Below, in pieces: positions 1 to 7,122 of a stretch of 49,202 nucleotides of DNA. The position numbers and the translations under genes are program-made. The notes under the pieces are model-generated. The model ran no database searches, was not told the origin of the DNA, and worked only from the letters and a program-made list of their open reading frames with translations. Source of the stretch: M55B144 sp964550615 (lineage in GTDB: Bacteria > Bipolaricaulota > Bipolaricaulia > UBA7950 > UBA9294); NCBI GenBank assembly GCA_964550615.1, contig CAZKAB010000011.1, positions 1 through 49,202 on the forward strand, in the 5' to 3' direction. How positions within the stretch are numbered: position 1 is the first letter of the stretch; each line of letters begins with the position of its first letter.

Positions 1-128
1 TTGTAGATAGTTCCCACCGCGATCCCTGCTTCGTGAGCGATTTCCTCCGCGCGCGCGTTATAGAACCCCTTACGTGAGAAGACACGAATCGCCGCTTGCT
101 GGATAAGATCGTCCTTTCCTTGCGGCAT
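1..128 (-). CDS. TetR/AcrR family transcriptional regulator (partial, N-terminal helix-turn-helix)
   Basis: Only the first 42 or so codons lie in the window; the gene runs off the left edge. The translated start (MPQGKDDLIQQAAIRVFSRK, then GFYNARAEEIAHEAGIAVGTIY) is the classic TetR DNA-binding domain: helix 1, then the G-[FY]-x-A-x-x-x-x-I-A-x-x-A-G-[IV]-x-x-G-T-[IL]-Y signature of the helix-turn-helix. The ligand-binding part is not visible, so the effector is unknown. The ATG is preceded by AAGGAGG eight bases upstream, which fixes the start. A perfect palindrome lies 18 bases upstream of the start codon and is probably its own operator, so autorepression is likely. Confidence 0.9.
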   Translation of the reverse strand, partial: MPQGKDDLIQQAAIRVFSRKGFYNARAEEIAHEAGIAVGTIY

Positions 129-145
129 CTGTTCCTCCTTGAAAC

Positions 146-163
146 TGAATGAGCGTTCATTCA
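146..163. promoter_or_regulatory. Probable TetR operator, palindrome TGAATGA-GCGT-TCATTCA
   Basis: Perfect 7-4-7 inverted repeat directly upstream of the tetR start. The arms are identical to the TGAATGA/TCATTCA arms I know from the Bacillus FadR (YsiA) operator class, a TetR regulator of fatty acid degradation. The palindrome is seen; binding by the adjacent TetR and an acyl-CoA-type effector are inference. Confidence 0.65.
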
Positions 164-390
164 TTCTCCACTCCAGTATCTCCTTTGTCAAGGGGAAGGA
201 ACAAGAACGGAAGACTGATAGACGCATTCCAGCGATACGATGCCCATAGCATCCATCGGGCACCGCGGACGCGCAATCTCTTCTGCAACTCCAAGCCTCA
301 GCAATACGGTCTGACGGTATCCGCCAAGCGAACTTGCTTTTTGTTTCCACCGGATGCGTGTGTTTTGTGTAATATTGAGCGGGAGGGTAC

Positions 391-966
391 ATGGGCAAAG
401 AAACAGTGACAATTGTCTCCGGGCTGCCGCGGTCGGGAACATCGATGATGATGATGATGCTTCAAGCGGGAGGGATGACGCTATTGACCGATGAGATCCG
501 TCAGGCTGATGACGATAACCCTAAGGGATACTACGAATTCGAGCCGGTCAAACAGGTCGAGCACGACACATCCTGGCTCGAGCAGGCGAAGGGGAGAGCG
601 GTGAAGATGATCTCCGCGCTGCTTCGCTATCTGCCGGATGATCGCCGCTATAGGGTCATATTCATGCGGCGAAGGATGGATGAGATCATCGCGTCGCAGC
701 GGCGGATGCTAATCAACCGCGGCGAAGATCCGGATACAGTGAGCGATGAGGCGATCGCTGAAGTCTCAAGTAAGCACCTGGAGCAGATGATCGAATGGCT
801 TGCGGCACAGGCGCATTTCGACGTGCTATATGTTAGCTATAACGATGTGCTGCAGAATCCATCACAAGAAGCGGAACGCATTGCGCGGTTCCTGAGTGGA
901 GATGTCGACGCGGAGAGAATGGCTCGAGCTGTGGATGAAGGCCTGTACCGGCAGCGAGCCAGATGA
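391..966 (+). CDS. Sulfotransferase-like P-loop protein
   Basis: A 191-residue protein beginning VTIVSGLPRSGTSMMMMML. The LPRSGTS motif at residues 11-17 is the 5'-phosphosulfate-binding loop of PAPS-dependent sulfotransferases, and the later RVIFMRRRMDEIIASQRRML segment resembles the helix with the conserved Arg that contacts the 3'-phosphate. It is shorter than typical sulfotransferases (250-300 residues), so it may be a minimal member or use another acceptor. The acceptor cannot be told from sequence. The start has GGGAGGG six bases upstream. It stands alone, with a 220-base gap before ychF. Confidence 0.75.
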   Translation: MGKETVTIVSGLPRSGTSMMMMMLQAGGMTLLTDEIRQADDDNPKGYYEFEPVKQVEHDTSWLEQAKGRAVKMISALLRYLPDDRRYRVIFMRRRMDEIIASQRRMLINRGEDPDTVSDEAIAEVSSKHLEQMIEWLAAQAHFDVLYVSYNDVLQNPSQEAERIARFLSGDVDAERMARAVDEGLYRQRAR

Positions 967-1110
967 CCGATTGTCTCTCTTGAGCGAAAACGGGGACAGG
1001 CTGGTTTTCGAACCACCTACAATTGCTCCCAGTATCTTACGGTGCTTGATTCGGCATAAGAGGGGCCTCGGAAAAGTAGCCTATCCCCGTTTTCTTTTGG
1101 GCGAGATTCA

Positions 1111-1140
1111 TTGCGATCCACTCACGATATGGCCTAGAAT
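1111..1140 (+). promoter_or_regulatory. Candidate sigma70-type promoter for ychF
   Basis: TTGCGA and TAGAAT separated by 18 bases, about 48 bases upstream of the ychF start codon. Both boxes are near consensus. No other promoter in the 220-base gap (967-1187) looked better, and the rest of that gap holds nothing I recognise. Confidence 0.45.
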
Positions 1141-1187
1141 CTCGGTAGCACGTGCGCGTTACCGGCGTGCCGAAAAGAGGGGTAATA

Positions 1188-2276
1188 ATGGCTCTTACCT
1201 GTGGTCTTGTCGGGCTTCCCAGTTGCGGAAAGACGACGATCTATAACGCGATTACAGCTGCGGGGGCGGGTAGCTATGACGGTTCGGAGATGAACCGGGC
1301 TACGATAAACGTTCCGGATCCGCGCATCCAACCGCTTGTCGACATGTATTGTGCACCCAAGGCCGTCTCTGCGACGTTGGAAGTGGTAGACATCCCCGGA
1401 TTGAAGGAAGGGTCCACCGCCGGCGAAGGGAGGGGAACGCGGCTGTTGGCGCATATCAAGGACGTTGACGCGGTCTTGCACGTCGTGCGGTGCTTTGAGG
1501 ACCCCAGCGTGCCGTTCGAGTACGAAACGATCGATCCGGCGCGAGACGTTGAGGCGATCGATCTCGAATTGATGGTCGCCGATAGCCAGACGCTTCAGAA
1601 CAAGATCGATCGTCTCGCTAAGCTCGTACGTGTCGGGAACAAGGACGCTGCCGGTGAAGTAGCCGATTGCGAGAAGGTAAAACAAGCACTGGACAACACG
1701 GTTCCGGCGCGCAAGCAAGGGTTGACGGAACACGAGCTGGAGAGTGTGTACGACTGCAACCTCGTCTCCCTGAAGCCGGTGCTGTACGTTGCGAATATCC
1801 AGTCGGTCGAAGACTCTGAAAACAAGCATGTGCGTTCGCTTGCCAAGGTTGCCGCTTCCGAGGGTGCGGAGATGATCACCGTCTGCGGACGCGATGAAGC
1901 TGACATCAGCCAGCTCCCGGCGGAGGACCAACAGGAGTTCCTCACTGAACTCGGACTGGAGGAGTCTTCGATGGAGCGGTTGATTCGCGCCGCCTACCGC
2001 ATGCTCGGCCTCGTCAATTTCCTCACCGCAGGGGAGAAAGAAGTGCACGTTTGGACGTGTCGCAGCGGCGACAAGGCGCCCACCGCCGCTGGAAAGATCC
2101 ATACCGACATGGAGAAGGGGTTCATCCGCATGGAAGTGATCCGCTACGAAGACCTGATCGAGCTTGGCAGTGAGGCTGCCGTTGCGAAGGCCGGGAAACA
2201 GAGGATCGAAGGCAAAGACTACGAGGTACAGGACGGTGACATTGTCGTCATCCGGTTCAGCCCGCCAAGGAAGTAG
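1188..2276 (+). CDS. ychF: Redox-regulated ATPase/GTPase YchF (OLA1 family)
   Basis: 362 residues, the usual family length. Obg-like P-loop at the start (GLPSCGKTTIYNA), switch II region DIPGLKEGSTAGEGRG, the HVVRCFED strand, and a nonstandard G4 (VANIQSVED) where most GTPases have NKxD; this G4 change is why YchF/OLA1 prefers ATP. The C-terminal 85 residues (LVNFLTAGEKEVHVWTCRSG onward) are the TGS domain. Role: ribosome-associated nucleotide hydrolase linked to translation and stress. An ATG twelve codons upstream is in frame, but the ATG at 1188 has AGAGGGG at proper spacing and starts as family members do. Confidence 0.95.
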   Translation: MALTCGLVGLPSCGKTTIYNAITAAGAGSYDGSEMNRATINVPDPRIQPLVDMYCAPKAVSATLEVVDIPGLKEGSTAGEGRGTRLLAHIKDVDAVLHVVRCFEDPSVPFEYETIDPARDVEAIDLELMVADSQTLQNKIDRLAKLVRVGNKDAAGEVADCEKVKQALDNTVPARKQGLTEHELESVYDCNLVSLKPVLYVANIQSVEDSENKHVRSLAKVAASEGAEMITVCGRDEADISQLPAEDQQEFLTELGLEESSMERLIRAAYRMLGLVNFLTAGEKEVHVWTCRSGDKAPTAAGKIHTDMEKGFIRMEVIRYEDLIELGSEAAVAKAGKQRIEGKDYEVQDGDIVVIRFSPPRK

Positions 2277-2340
2277 ACACGATCACTCACACCAAAGCGA
2301 ATGCGAAAACGGGTATCCCTATTTGGGCGCATGCGCCTCG

Positions 2341-3069
2341 TCAGTCCACGACGAAGCACAGGTGCCAGCGATCGAACACATCGTAGTACCAATACCATCC
2401 GCTTGCCGGTATCCCCTGGTACCAAGTGCCGTCAACGTCATACCACGCGGTTGCGGGCTGGCCAGAAACCGGCGGAAGCGGAGGCGGTGCAGGCAAGGAT
2501 AACGCCTCAGTACTGGCTGATTCTCCAGTCTCATCGCCCACAATCTGGATGGCGTGCCACCCCATCCCCCAGTTGGGAGTTTCGTCGAACGAAGCGAATA
2601 GCGCGACCAGTTGATTGATCGCCCCGGCGGCGTCGGGCGCGTAGATAGGGAATGGCTCGCTCGTCGTACCGATGGGAAGTGGAAGCGGAACATCGGTGGC
2701 GAAGACGAGGAACTCCTCAGTTCCGGCGGGCGGGGTGGCGAGGAGCTGATACGCCCCGTCGGGGAGATCGAGCGAAGACAAGAAGAGGTAGTTCTGTTGT
2801 GAGAAGGCGTTAGGAAAGATGAGACGGACGATGCCGTCCGGCTGCAGATCGAACAGGTAGACGAACGCCGGTCGCGAGACCCGCAGATGGATCGTCACCG
2901 GCTCTCCCACGGAGACAACGGACTCGTCGGTCCAAACGTAAGCTTCTATCGACCCTTCGCCCGCTGGAGGGGAAGGAAGGAGCCCGAGCGGGAAGCCTTG
3001 AGCGTAAAGCGAGACGCTTCCTCCCAACAGGATCACGGCTATCATGACCAGGCGGAATGTGGCTTTCAC
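2341..3069 (-). CDS. Secreted DUF4384 domain protein
   Basis: 242 residues starting at a GTG that follows GAGGTG with six-base spacing; the longer reading frame upstream lacks this. Residues 1-24 form a signal peptide ending near SVSLYAQG. The next about 110 residues match the DUF4384 pattern: a GEPVTIHLRV strand, YLFDLQPDGIVRLIFPN, and a lone aromatic-rich tail. DUF4384 domains bind no known ligand and occur in envelope or surface proteins. After a Pro-rich linker (LPAPPPLPP) comes a Trp/Tyr-rich C-terminus (AWYDVDGTWYQG, GWYWYYDVFDRWHLCF) that I do not recognise. It converges on ychF. Confidence 0.8.
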   Translation of the reverse strand: MKATFRLVMIAVILLGGSVSLYAQGFPLGLLPSPPAGEGSIEAYVWTDESVVSVGEPVTIHLRVSRPAFVYLFDLQPDGIVRLIFPNAFSQQNYLFLSSLDLPDGAYQLLATPPAGTEEFLVFATDVPLPLPIGTTSEPFPIYAPDAAGAINQLVALFASFDETPNWGMGWHAIQIVGDETGESASTEALSLPAPPPLPPVSGQPATAWYDVDGTWYQGIPASGWYWYYDVFDRWHLCFVVD

Positions 3070-3130
3070 GTGAATCACCTCGACATACATACTCCGATTG
3101 TCGCGATGATGTTTCACACATAGCTTGGTA

Positions 3131-3178
3131 TGGTGCAAAAGCATGACCGCATCCTGTCATCAGGTAGTTCTTGCACCA
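3131..3178. promoter_or_regulatory. Nested inverted repeat between ribokinase and the DUF4384 gene
   Basis: TGGTGCAA (3131-3138) pairs with TTGCACCA (3171-3178), and inside it ATGAC pairs with GTCAT around an eight-base loop. It lies after the ribokinase stop and before the DUF4384 start. No T-run follows on the minus strand, so it is not a clear intrinsic terminator. It may be a 3' stabilising structure or an operator. Confidence 0.4.
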
Positions 3179-3205
3179 TTCAGGCCTGCGACACGTGGGC
3201 CCGCG

Positions 3206-4186
3206 CTACGCAGGTGCGTTTTCGGAATTGATGAGCGCTTCAACCTGTGCACGCGTCGGGAGGGAAGGTTGTGCGCCCTTGCGGGTTGTTGCGAGCGCCC
3301 CGGCGGCCCCCGCCCATACGATTGACTCGGCGAGTGCCTGCTTGGTGAGCGATCGCTTGACGCCCGCCGCTGCTGCCAGCGGCTCTGTCACTAGTGACTT
3401 TGTCACTGGTGACCTTGTCGCCAATGCCCATGCAAGTGCACCGTTGAATGCGTCCCCGGCAGCGGTGGCATCAACCGGCGCAACCCGATAAGGCTTCTGC
3501 AGCTTCTTCTCGTTGCCGGCAAACCAGACGCTTCCCCTGCTTCCCAACGTGCAAATGATGTTCTTCGCTCCCCGCGCCAGGAGCTCTCGTGCACCCGCCT
3601 CGACATCACTTGTGTCCGTAAGGGATCGGAGCTCACACTCGTTGGGGGTGAGAATGTCAACTCGGGATATAGCATGTTCAGAAAGTGCCTGCGCTGGAGC
3701 GGGATCGAGAATGATCACAGGTCGATTCGGCGGCAGACGCCTCAGCAGGTACTCGATCGTCTCCAATGGGATCTCGAGTTGCAGTAGCAGGATATCGGCG
3801 TGCGCAATCTCCTGGAGGTGTCTATCAACATAATCGCAGTCCACGAGCGCATTCGCGCCGGCGTCCACGACGATCGCATTCTCACCGGCACGATCAACCA
3901 TGATCATGGCAAGTCCGGAAGATGATCTTGATCCACGTTCCACATGAGTTGCATTGACGCCATTCTCTCGCAAGTCACGATAGAGACTATCGCCGGACGA
4001 GTCGGTCCCGAGCTTGCCGAAGAAGGCAACATCGGCGCCCAATCGCGCGGCGGCGACGGCCTGGTTTGCCCCCTTGCCGCCCGGATAGCGCGATACGCCC
4101 TCTGCGGCGATCGTCTCCCCCGGATGGGGCATGCGTGCGACCTCGACGACTAGGTCCATGTTGATGCTGCCGACGACGGCAATCAT
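3206..4186 (-). CDS. rbsK: Ribokinase
   Basis: 326 residues, PfkB family. N-terminal VVGSINMDLV, the PGGKGANQAVAAARLGA motif, and the C-terminal catalytic signature DATAAGDAFNGALA with the general-base Asp. The end TRKGAQPSLPTR is typical of ribokinase itself rather than fructokinase. It phosphorylates ribose to ribose 5-phosphate. It lies 13 bases downstream of the nucleoside hydrolase, whose product is ribose, so the pair forms a salvage unit. Oddity: after the catalytic motif there is an insert of roughly 17 residues (ATRSPVTKSLVTEP) compared with the usual protein, encoded by a 15-base tandem repeat. The Shine-Dalgarno is weak, suggesting translational coupling. Confidence 0.93.
   Translation of the reverse strand: MIAVVGSINMDLVVEVARMPHPGETIAAEGVSRYPGGKGANQAVAAARLGADVAFFGKLGTDSSGDSLYRDLRENGVNATHVERGSRSSSGLAMIMVDRAGENAIVVDAGANALVDCDYVDRHLQEIAHADILLLQLEIPLETIEYLLRRLPPNRPVIILDPAPAQALSEHAISRVDILTPNECELRSLTDTSDVEAGARELLARGAKNIICTLGSRGSVWFAGNEKKLQKPYRVAPVDATAAGDAFNGALAWALATRSPVTKSLVTEPLAAAAGVKRSLTKQALAESIVWAGAAGALATTRKGAQPSLPTRAQVEALINSENAPA
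3386..3415. repeat. Two-copy 15-base tandem repeat inside rbsK
   Basis: Copies TGTCACTAGTGACTT (3386-3400) and TGTCACTGGTGACCT (3401-3415) differ at two bases. Each contains a 12-base palindrome or near-palindrome (GTCACTAGTGAC). Being a multiple of three, it adds residues in frame to the ribokinase C-terminal lobe. Confidence 0.75.
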
Positions 4187-4199
4187 GGTCGTCCAACGA

Positions 4200-5126
4200 T
4201 CACTGACGCACCGCGCTGCACAGGATTTCGAGGAATCGCTTGCGAGATGCTTCCAGCACTACGATCGCGTTCGGTTCCTGTCCGGTGATTCCAAGATGAT
4301 CGACAACGGTCGCTCCGCGGGTGAGCACACTGTGCGTCTCGATGTCCACATGAAGATGCCGGCTGTGGGTGGCCACTTGCGGATCGAGCGCAACGGCCAT
4401 TGCGATCGGATCGGGGAGATCGAATCCGTCGAGCCCGAGTTTCTCCACTCCGAATCTGCGCAGATACTGCTGAATGTCAACGCAGAACCGGCCGAGCGGC
4501 GATATTCCACCGAGTTTCTCTGCTGCTACATCGTCGAACGTCGCATGCTTCTGCGACACGTCCCATCCGACCATTGTTATCGGCAATCCTGATTGGAATA
4601 CGATCTGCGCCGCCTCAGGATCCACCCAAATGTTGTACTCCGCCGCCGGAACGACGTTCCCGTGGCCGAGGCCGATACCTCCCATGATCACGCATCTCTC
4701 TACAATTCCTGCGATCGAGGGATCGCGGTGCAGCGCGAGTGCGATATTGGTGAGCGGTCCCAGAGTGACGAGCGTGAGTTTGCCGCCGAGACGATGAATG
4801 GTGTCTATGATCACGTCAACGGCGTGCCCAGAAGCAGGGCTGCGTCCGTATAGCGGCAATCCGATCTCGCCCATTCCATCCTGCCCGTGAACGAACTGAG
4901 CCGTCTCCAATGGGCGAAGAAGCGGACGCACCACGCCCGCATATACGGGTATCCGCTTTTCGCACTGCTCTACCGTGTACAGTGCGTTCTGGATTCCCAT
5001 TTCAAGCGGGACATTCCCCGCAACAATCGTTATCGCGTCGACTTCCACATCCGGATAATTGAGCGCCATCACCAACGCCACTGCGTCGTCTGAAGCGGTG
5101 TCGGTATCGATTAGAAAGTGTCGCAC
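4200..5126 (-). CDS. Nucleoside hydrolase (IunH/Rih family)
   Basis: 308 residues from a GTG start preceded by AAGGAGGGG. The upstream in-frame ATG has no such site. The N-terminus VRHFLIDTDTASDDAVALV carries the Asp cluster that binds the catalytic Ca2+ in this family. Other family blocks are TLGPLTNIALAL, a VIMGG strand followed by NVVPAAEYNIWVDPEAA (sugar-contacting Asn and Glu), and the C-terminal Asp of DGFDLPDPIAMAVALDP. The enzyme cleaves the N-glycosidic bond of ribonucleosides to ribose plus base. The base preference (uridine, inosine or broad) cannot be read. First gene of the unit with rbsK. Confidence 0.9.
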   Translation of the reverse strand: MRHFLIDTDTASDDAVALVMALNYPDVEVDAITIVAGNVPLEMGIQNALYTVEQCEKRIPVYAGVVRPLLRPLETAQFVHGQDGMGEIGLPLYGRSPASGHAVDVIIDTIHRLGGKLTLVTLGPLTNIALALHRDPSIAGIVERCVIMGGIGLGHGNVVPAAEYNIWVDPEAAQIVFQSGLPITMVGWDVSQKHATFDDVAAEKLGGISPLGRFCVDIQQYLRRFGVEKLGLDGFDLPDPIAMAVALDPQVATHSRHLHVDIETHSVLTRGATVVDHLGITGQEPNAIVVLEASRKRFLEILCSAVRQ

Positions 5127-5274
5127 AAAGACCCCTCCTTGGCGAGCGTGCCAAACCACGCGCGTCGGTGGCATGTACACAATGATAGTCAAGGGATTGA
5201 CGAGCCGCCAGGATGCCGACCAAGTCTGCGGCTATGCAAGATAGCGATACCAACGCGTCTGTCGACTGGGAGAC

Positions 5275-5303
5275 TTGAAAAGTCCGACCGCAGAGAGTAG
5301 ATT
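5275..5303 (+). promoter_or_regulatory. Promoter of the cysteine biosynthesis unit
   Basis: TTGAAA (5275-5280), a 17-base spacer and TAGATT (5298-5303), both close to the sigma70 consensus. The predicted start near 5310 would give a leader of about 200 bases before cysK, containing a small Cys-rich ORF. Confidence 0.6.
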
Positions 5304-5338
5304 TTGATTCATAACCATATCACCCGGAGGTGAGCGCA

Positions 5339-5422
5339 ATGACAAACAAGAACCGATTGAGCCAAATCGCAGGTGGTTGCGTTTGTTGTCCGTTCACCCA
5401 ACAGCAGTTCCGCGTACGCTAG
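5339..5422 (+). CDS. 27-residue cysteine-containing leader peptide upstream of cysK
   Basis: A small ORF with a strong ribosome-binding site (GGAGGTG, six bases before ATG). Residues 12-18 read GGCVCCP, encoded by TGC-GTT-TGT-TGT, so three of four successive codons are Cys. It ends 96 bases before cysK. The 42 bases after its stop (5423-5464) contain 16 C but only 3 G, the kind of C-rich, G-poor RNA that Rho loads onto. No T-run terminator is visible. A reasonable reading is a cysteine-responsive attenuator: ribosomes stalled at the Cys codons when Cys-tRNA is short would shield the RNA from Rho. The ORF and composition are seen; the mechanism is inferred. Confidence 0.65.
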   Translation: MTNKNRLSQIAGGCVCCPFTQQQFRVR

Positions 5423-5518
5423 AAACTCGTACCCACTCACAAACTCTCTCTTGAAACAACTCGCTGGCGGAAGTATCTCGTCTCTGCCTCGCGTCCGCTT
5501 GTCTCGTAAGGAGCAACG

Positions 5519-6463
5519 ATGAATATATCGAATACAATATTAGATTTGATTGGAAATACGCCGATGGTGCGGATAAACAGACTCGCCGCCGGAATGAAGG
5601 CCGAAGTTATCGCCAAGCTCGAAGCGTTCAACCCGATGGGCAGCGTGAAAGACCGAATCGCATGGGCGATGGTGAGGGACGCTGAAGAGCGTGGCCTCCT
5701 TCGTCCGGGTGGGGTTGTGGTCGAGGCAACGTCGGGAAACACCGGCATCGGGCTGGCGTTGGTGTGCGCGGTGCGCGGCTATCGGCTGATAATTACGATG
5801 CCGGATACGATGAGCAAGGAACGCCGTCGTATTCTTGCAGCGCTCGGAGCCGAGATTGCCCTTACTCCCGGGCACTTGGGGATGAAAGGAGCGGTCGCCG
5901 AGGCGGAGCGGATCGTCGCAGAGACGGCGGGCGCGTTAATGCCCGGTCAATTCAACAATCCGGTAAATCCACGTGTACACGAGCAGACGACGGCGCGCGA
6001 GATTTGGGACGATACGAACGGTGAAATCGATATCTTCGTCGCCGGCATAGGCACCGGGGGCACAGTCACCGGAGTCGGCACCTTTCTCAAATCGCGTAGC
6101 GAGAGCATCGTGATTGTCGGGGTGGAGCCCGCGGCATCACCGGTACTAACTGCTGGGACGGCCGGTAGACACGGGATTCAGGGGATTGGAGCCGGATTCG
6201 TGCCGGCGGTGTTGCAGCGCGGGCTGCTTGACGAAGTGATCACAGTAACCGATCGGGATGCGCGTGAAGTGACCCGCTTGTTGGCGAGGGAGGAGGGAAT
6301 CTTTGCTGGTATCTCATCCGGGGCCGCGATGTGGGCGGCGCTGGCGCTCGCAGAGCGTGCGGAGAACGATGGCAAGAAGATTGTCGTCATCCTCCCCGAC
6401 ACCGGGGAGCGCTACCTTTCTGAATCTCTATGGGAGGTGGACGATGCTTCGCTCGATGCGTGA
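5519..6463 (+). CDS. cysK: Cysteine synthase A (O-acetylserine sulfhydrylase)
   Basis: 314 residues, fold type II PLP enzyme of normal length. PLP lysine in FNPMGSVKDR (residue about 44), the substrate loop EATSGNTGIGLA, the PLP-phosphate Gly loop GIGTGGTVTGVG, and the C-terminal ISSGAA. It converts O-acetylserine plus sulfide to cysteine. AAGGAG lies six bases upstream of the start. It overlaps the next gene, cysE, by 20 bases, so substrate supply and use are co-translated. The two proteins are known to form the cysteine synthase complex. Confidence 0.94.
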   Translation: MNISNTILDLIGNTPMVRINRLAAGMKAEVIAKLEAFNPMGSVKDRIAWAMVRDAEERGLLRPGGVVVEATSGNTGIGLALVCAVRGYRLIITMPDTMSKERRRILAALGAEIALTPGHLGMKGAVAEAERIVAETAGALMPGQFNNPVNPRVHEQTTAREIWDDTNGEIDIFVAGIGTGGTVTGVGTFLKSRSESIVIVGVEPAASPVLTAGTAGRHGIQGIGAGFVPAVLQRGLLDEVITVTDRDAREVTRLLAREEGIFAGISSGAAMWAALALAERAENDGKKIVVILPDTGERYLSESLWEVDDASLDA

Positions 6464-7007
6464 AGACATTGCCGCGGTTCTGGCCCGCGATCCGGCGTCT
6501 CGTAACTGGATGGAAGTTGTCCTCTGCTATCCCGGCATGCACGCGTTATGGACGCACCACATCAGTCACTTCATGTGGACGCATCGCGCAAAGCTCCTTG
6601 CCCGTCTGTTGTCGCATATCGCGCGACGGCGAACAGGCGTGGAGATCCATCCGGGAGCAAAGATCGGCAGACGGGTGGTGATCGATCATGGGATGGGTGT
6701 TGTCATCGGCGAGACCGCGATAATCGGCAACGATGTGCAGATCTATTCAGGGGTGGTGATCGGCTCCACATCCAGACGGCACGTGAAGCGACACCCGACG
6801 ATTGACAACAACGTGTTGATCGGCGCAAACGCAGTGCTACTTGGCGCCATTCGCGTTGGTGACAGCGCCAAGATCGGTGCGGGCGCGGTCGTGCGCAGAG
6901 ATATCGCCCCGCGCGAAGTGGTGCTTGCCGCCGCTGCTGATGCCTGGCCAAGAAACGAAGAAGTCGCTTCCCTTGTTGGTATCACGGCTGCCGGAGGAGG
7001 CCGGTAG
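6444..7007 (+). CDS. cysE: Serine O-acetyltransferase
   Basis: 187 residues. The start at 6444 lies inside cysK and is preceded by GGGAGGTGG; a longer frame upstream is only out-of-frame cysK sequence. A short N-terminal helical part (MREDIAAVLARDPASRNWMEV) is followed by left-handed beta-helix hexapeptide repeats. These include GVEIHPGAKIGRRVVIDHGMGVVIGETAIIGNDV with the catalytic DHG His, and TIDNNVLIGANAVLLG. It is the short SAT form (like Bacillus) without the long N-terminal domain of E. coli CysE. It makes O-acetylserine for CysK. Confidence 0.94.
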   Translation: MLRSMREDIAAVLARDPASRNWMEVVLCYPGMHALWTHHISHFMWTHRAKLLARLLSHIARRRTGVEIHPGAKIGRRVVIDHGMGVVIGETAIIGNDVQIYSGVVIGSTSRRHVKRHPTIDNNVLIGANAVLLGAIRVGDSAKIGAGAVVRRDIAPREVVLAAAADAWPRNEEVASLVGITAAGGGR

Positions 7008-7122
7008 CCGCCCTGGAATTGACGGCCGGCGACCCGTGGCATAGGATTGGCGCGGAAGCCAGCGATAGGTCGGGTGGTTCCACCTTATGTGGCTGCTTCC
7101 TCGATACCAAGGGGGTACGCCG

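Noticed and set aside
1134..2102. 322-residue minus-strand ORF opposite ychF
   Set aside because: It is antisense to a full-length conserved GTPase, rich in Arg and His, without motifs or a ribosome-binding site.
5304..5518. T-box or SAM riboswitch upstream of cysK
   Set aside because: No T-box consensus, no specifier-type domain and no intrinsic terminator; the small Cys ORF is a better explanation.
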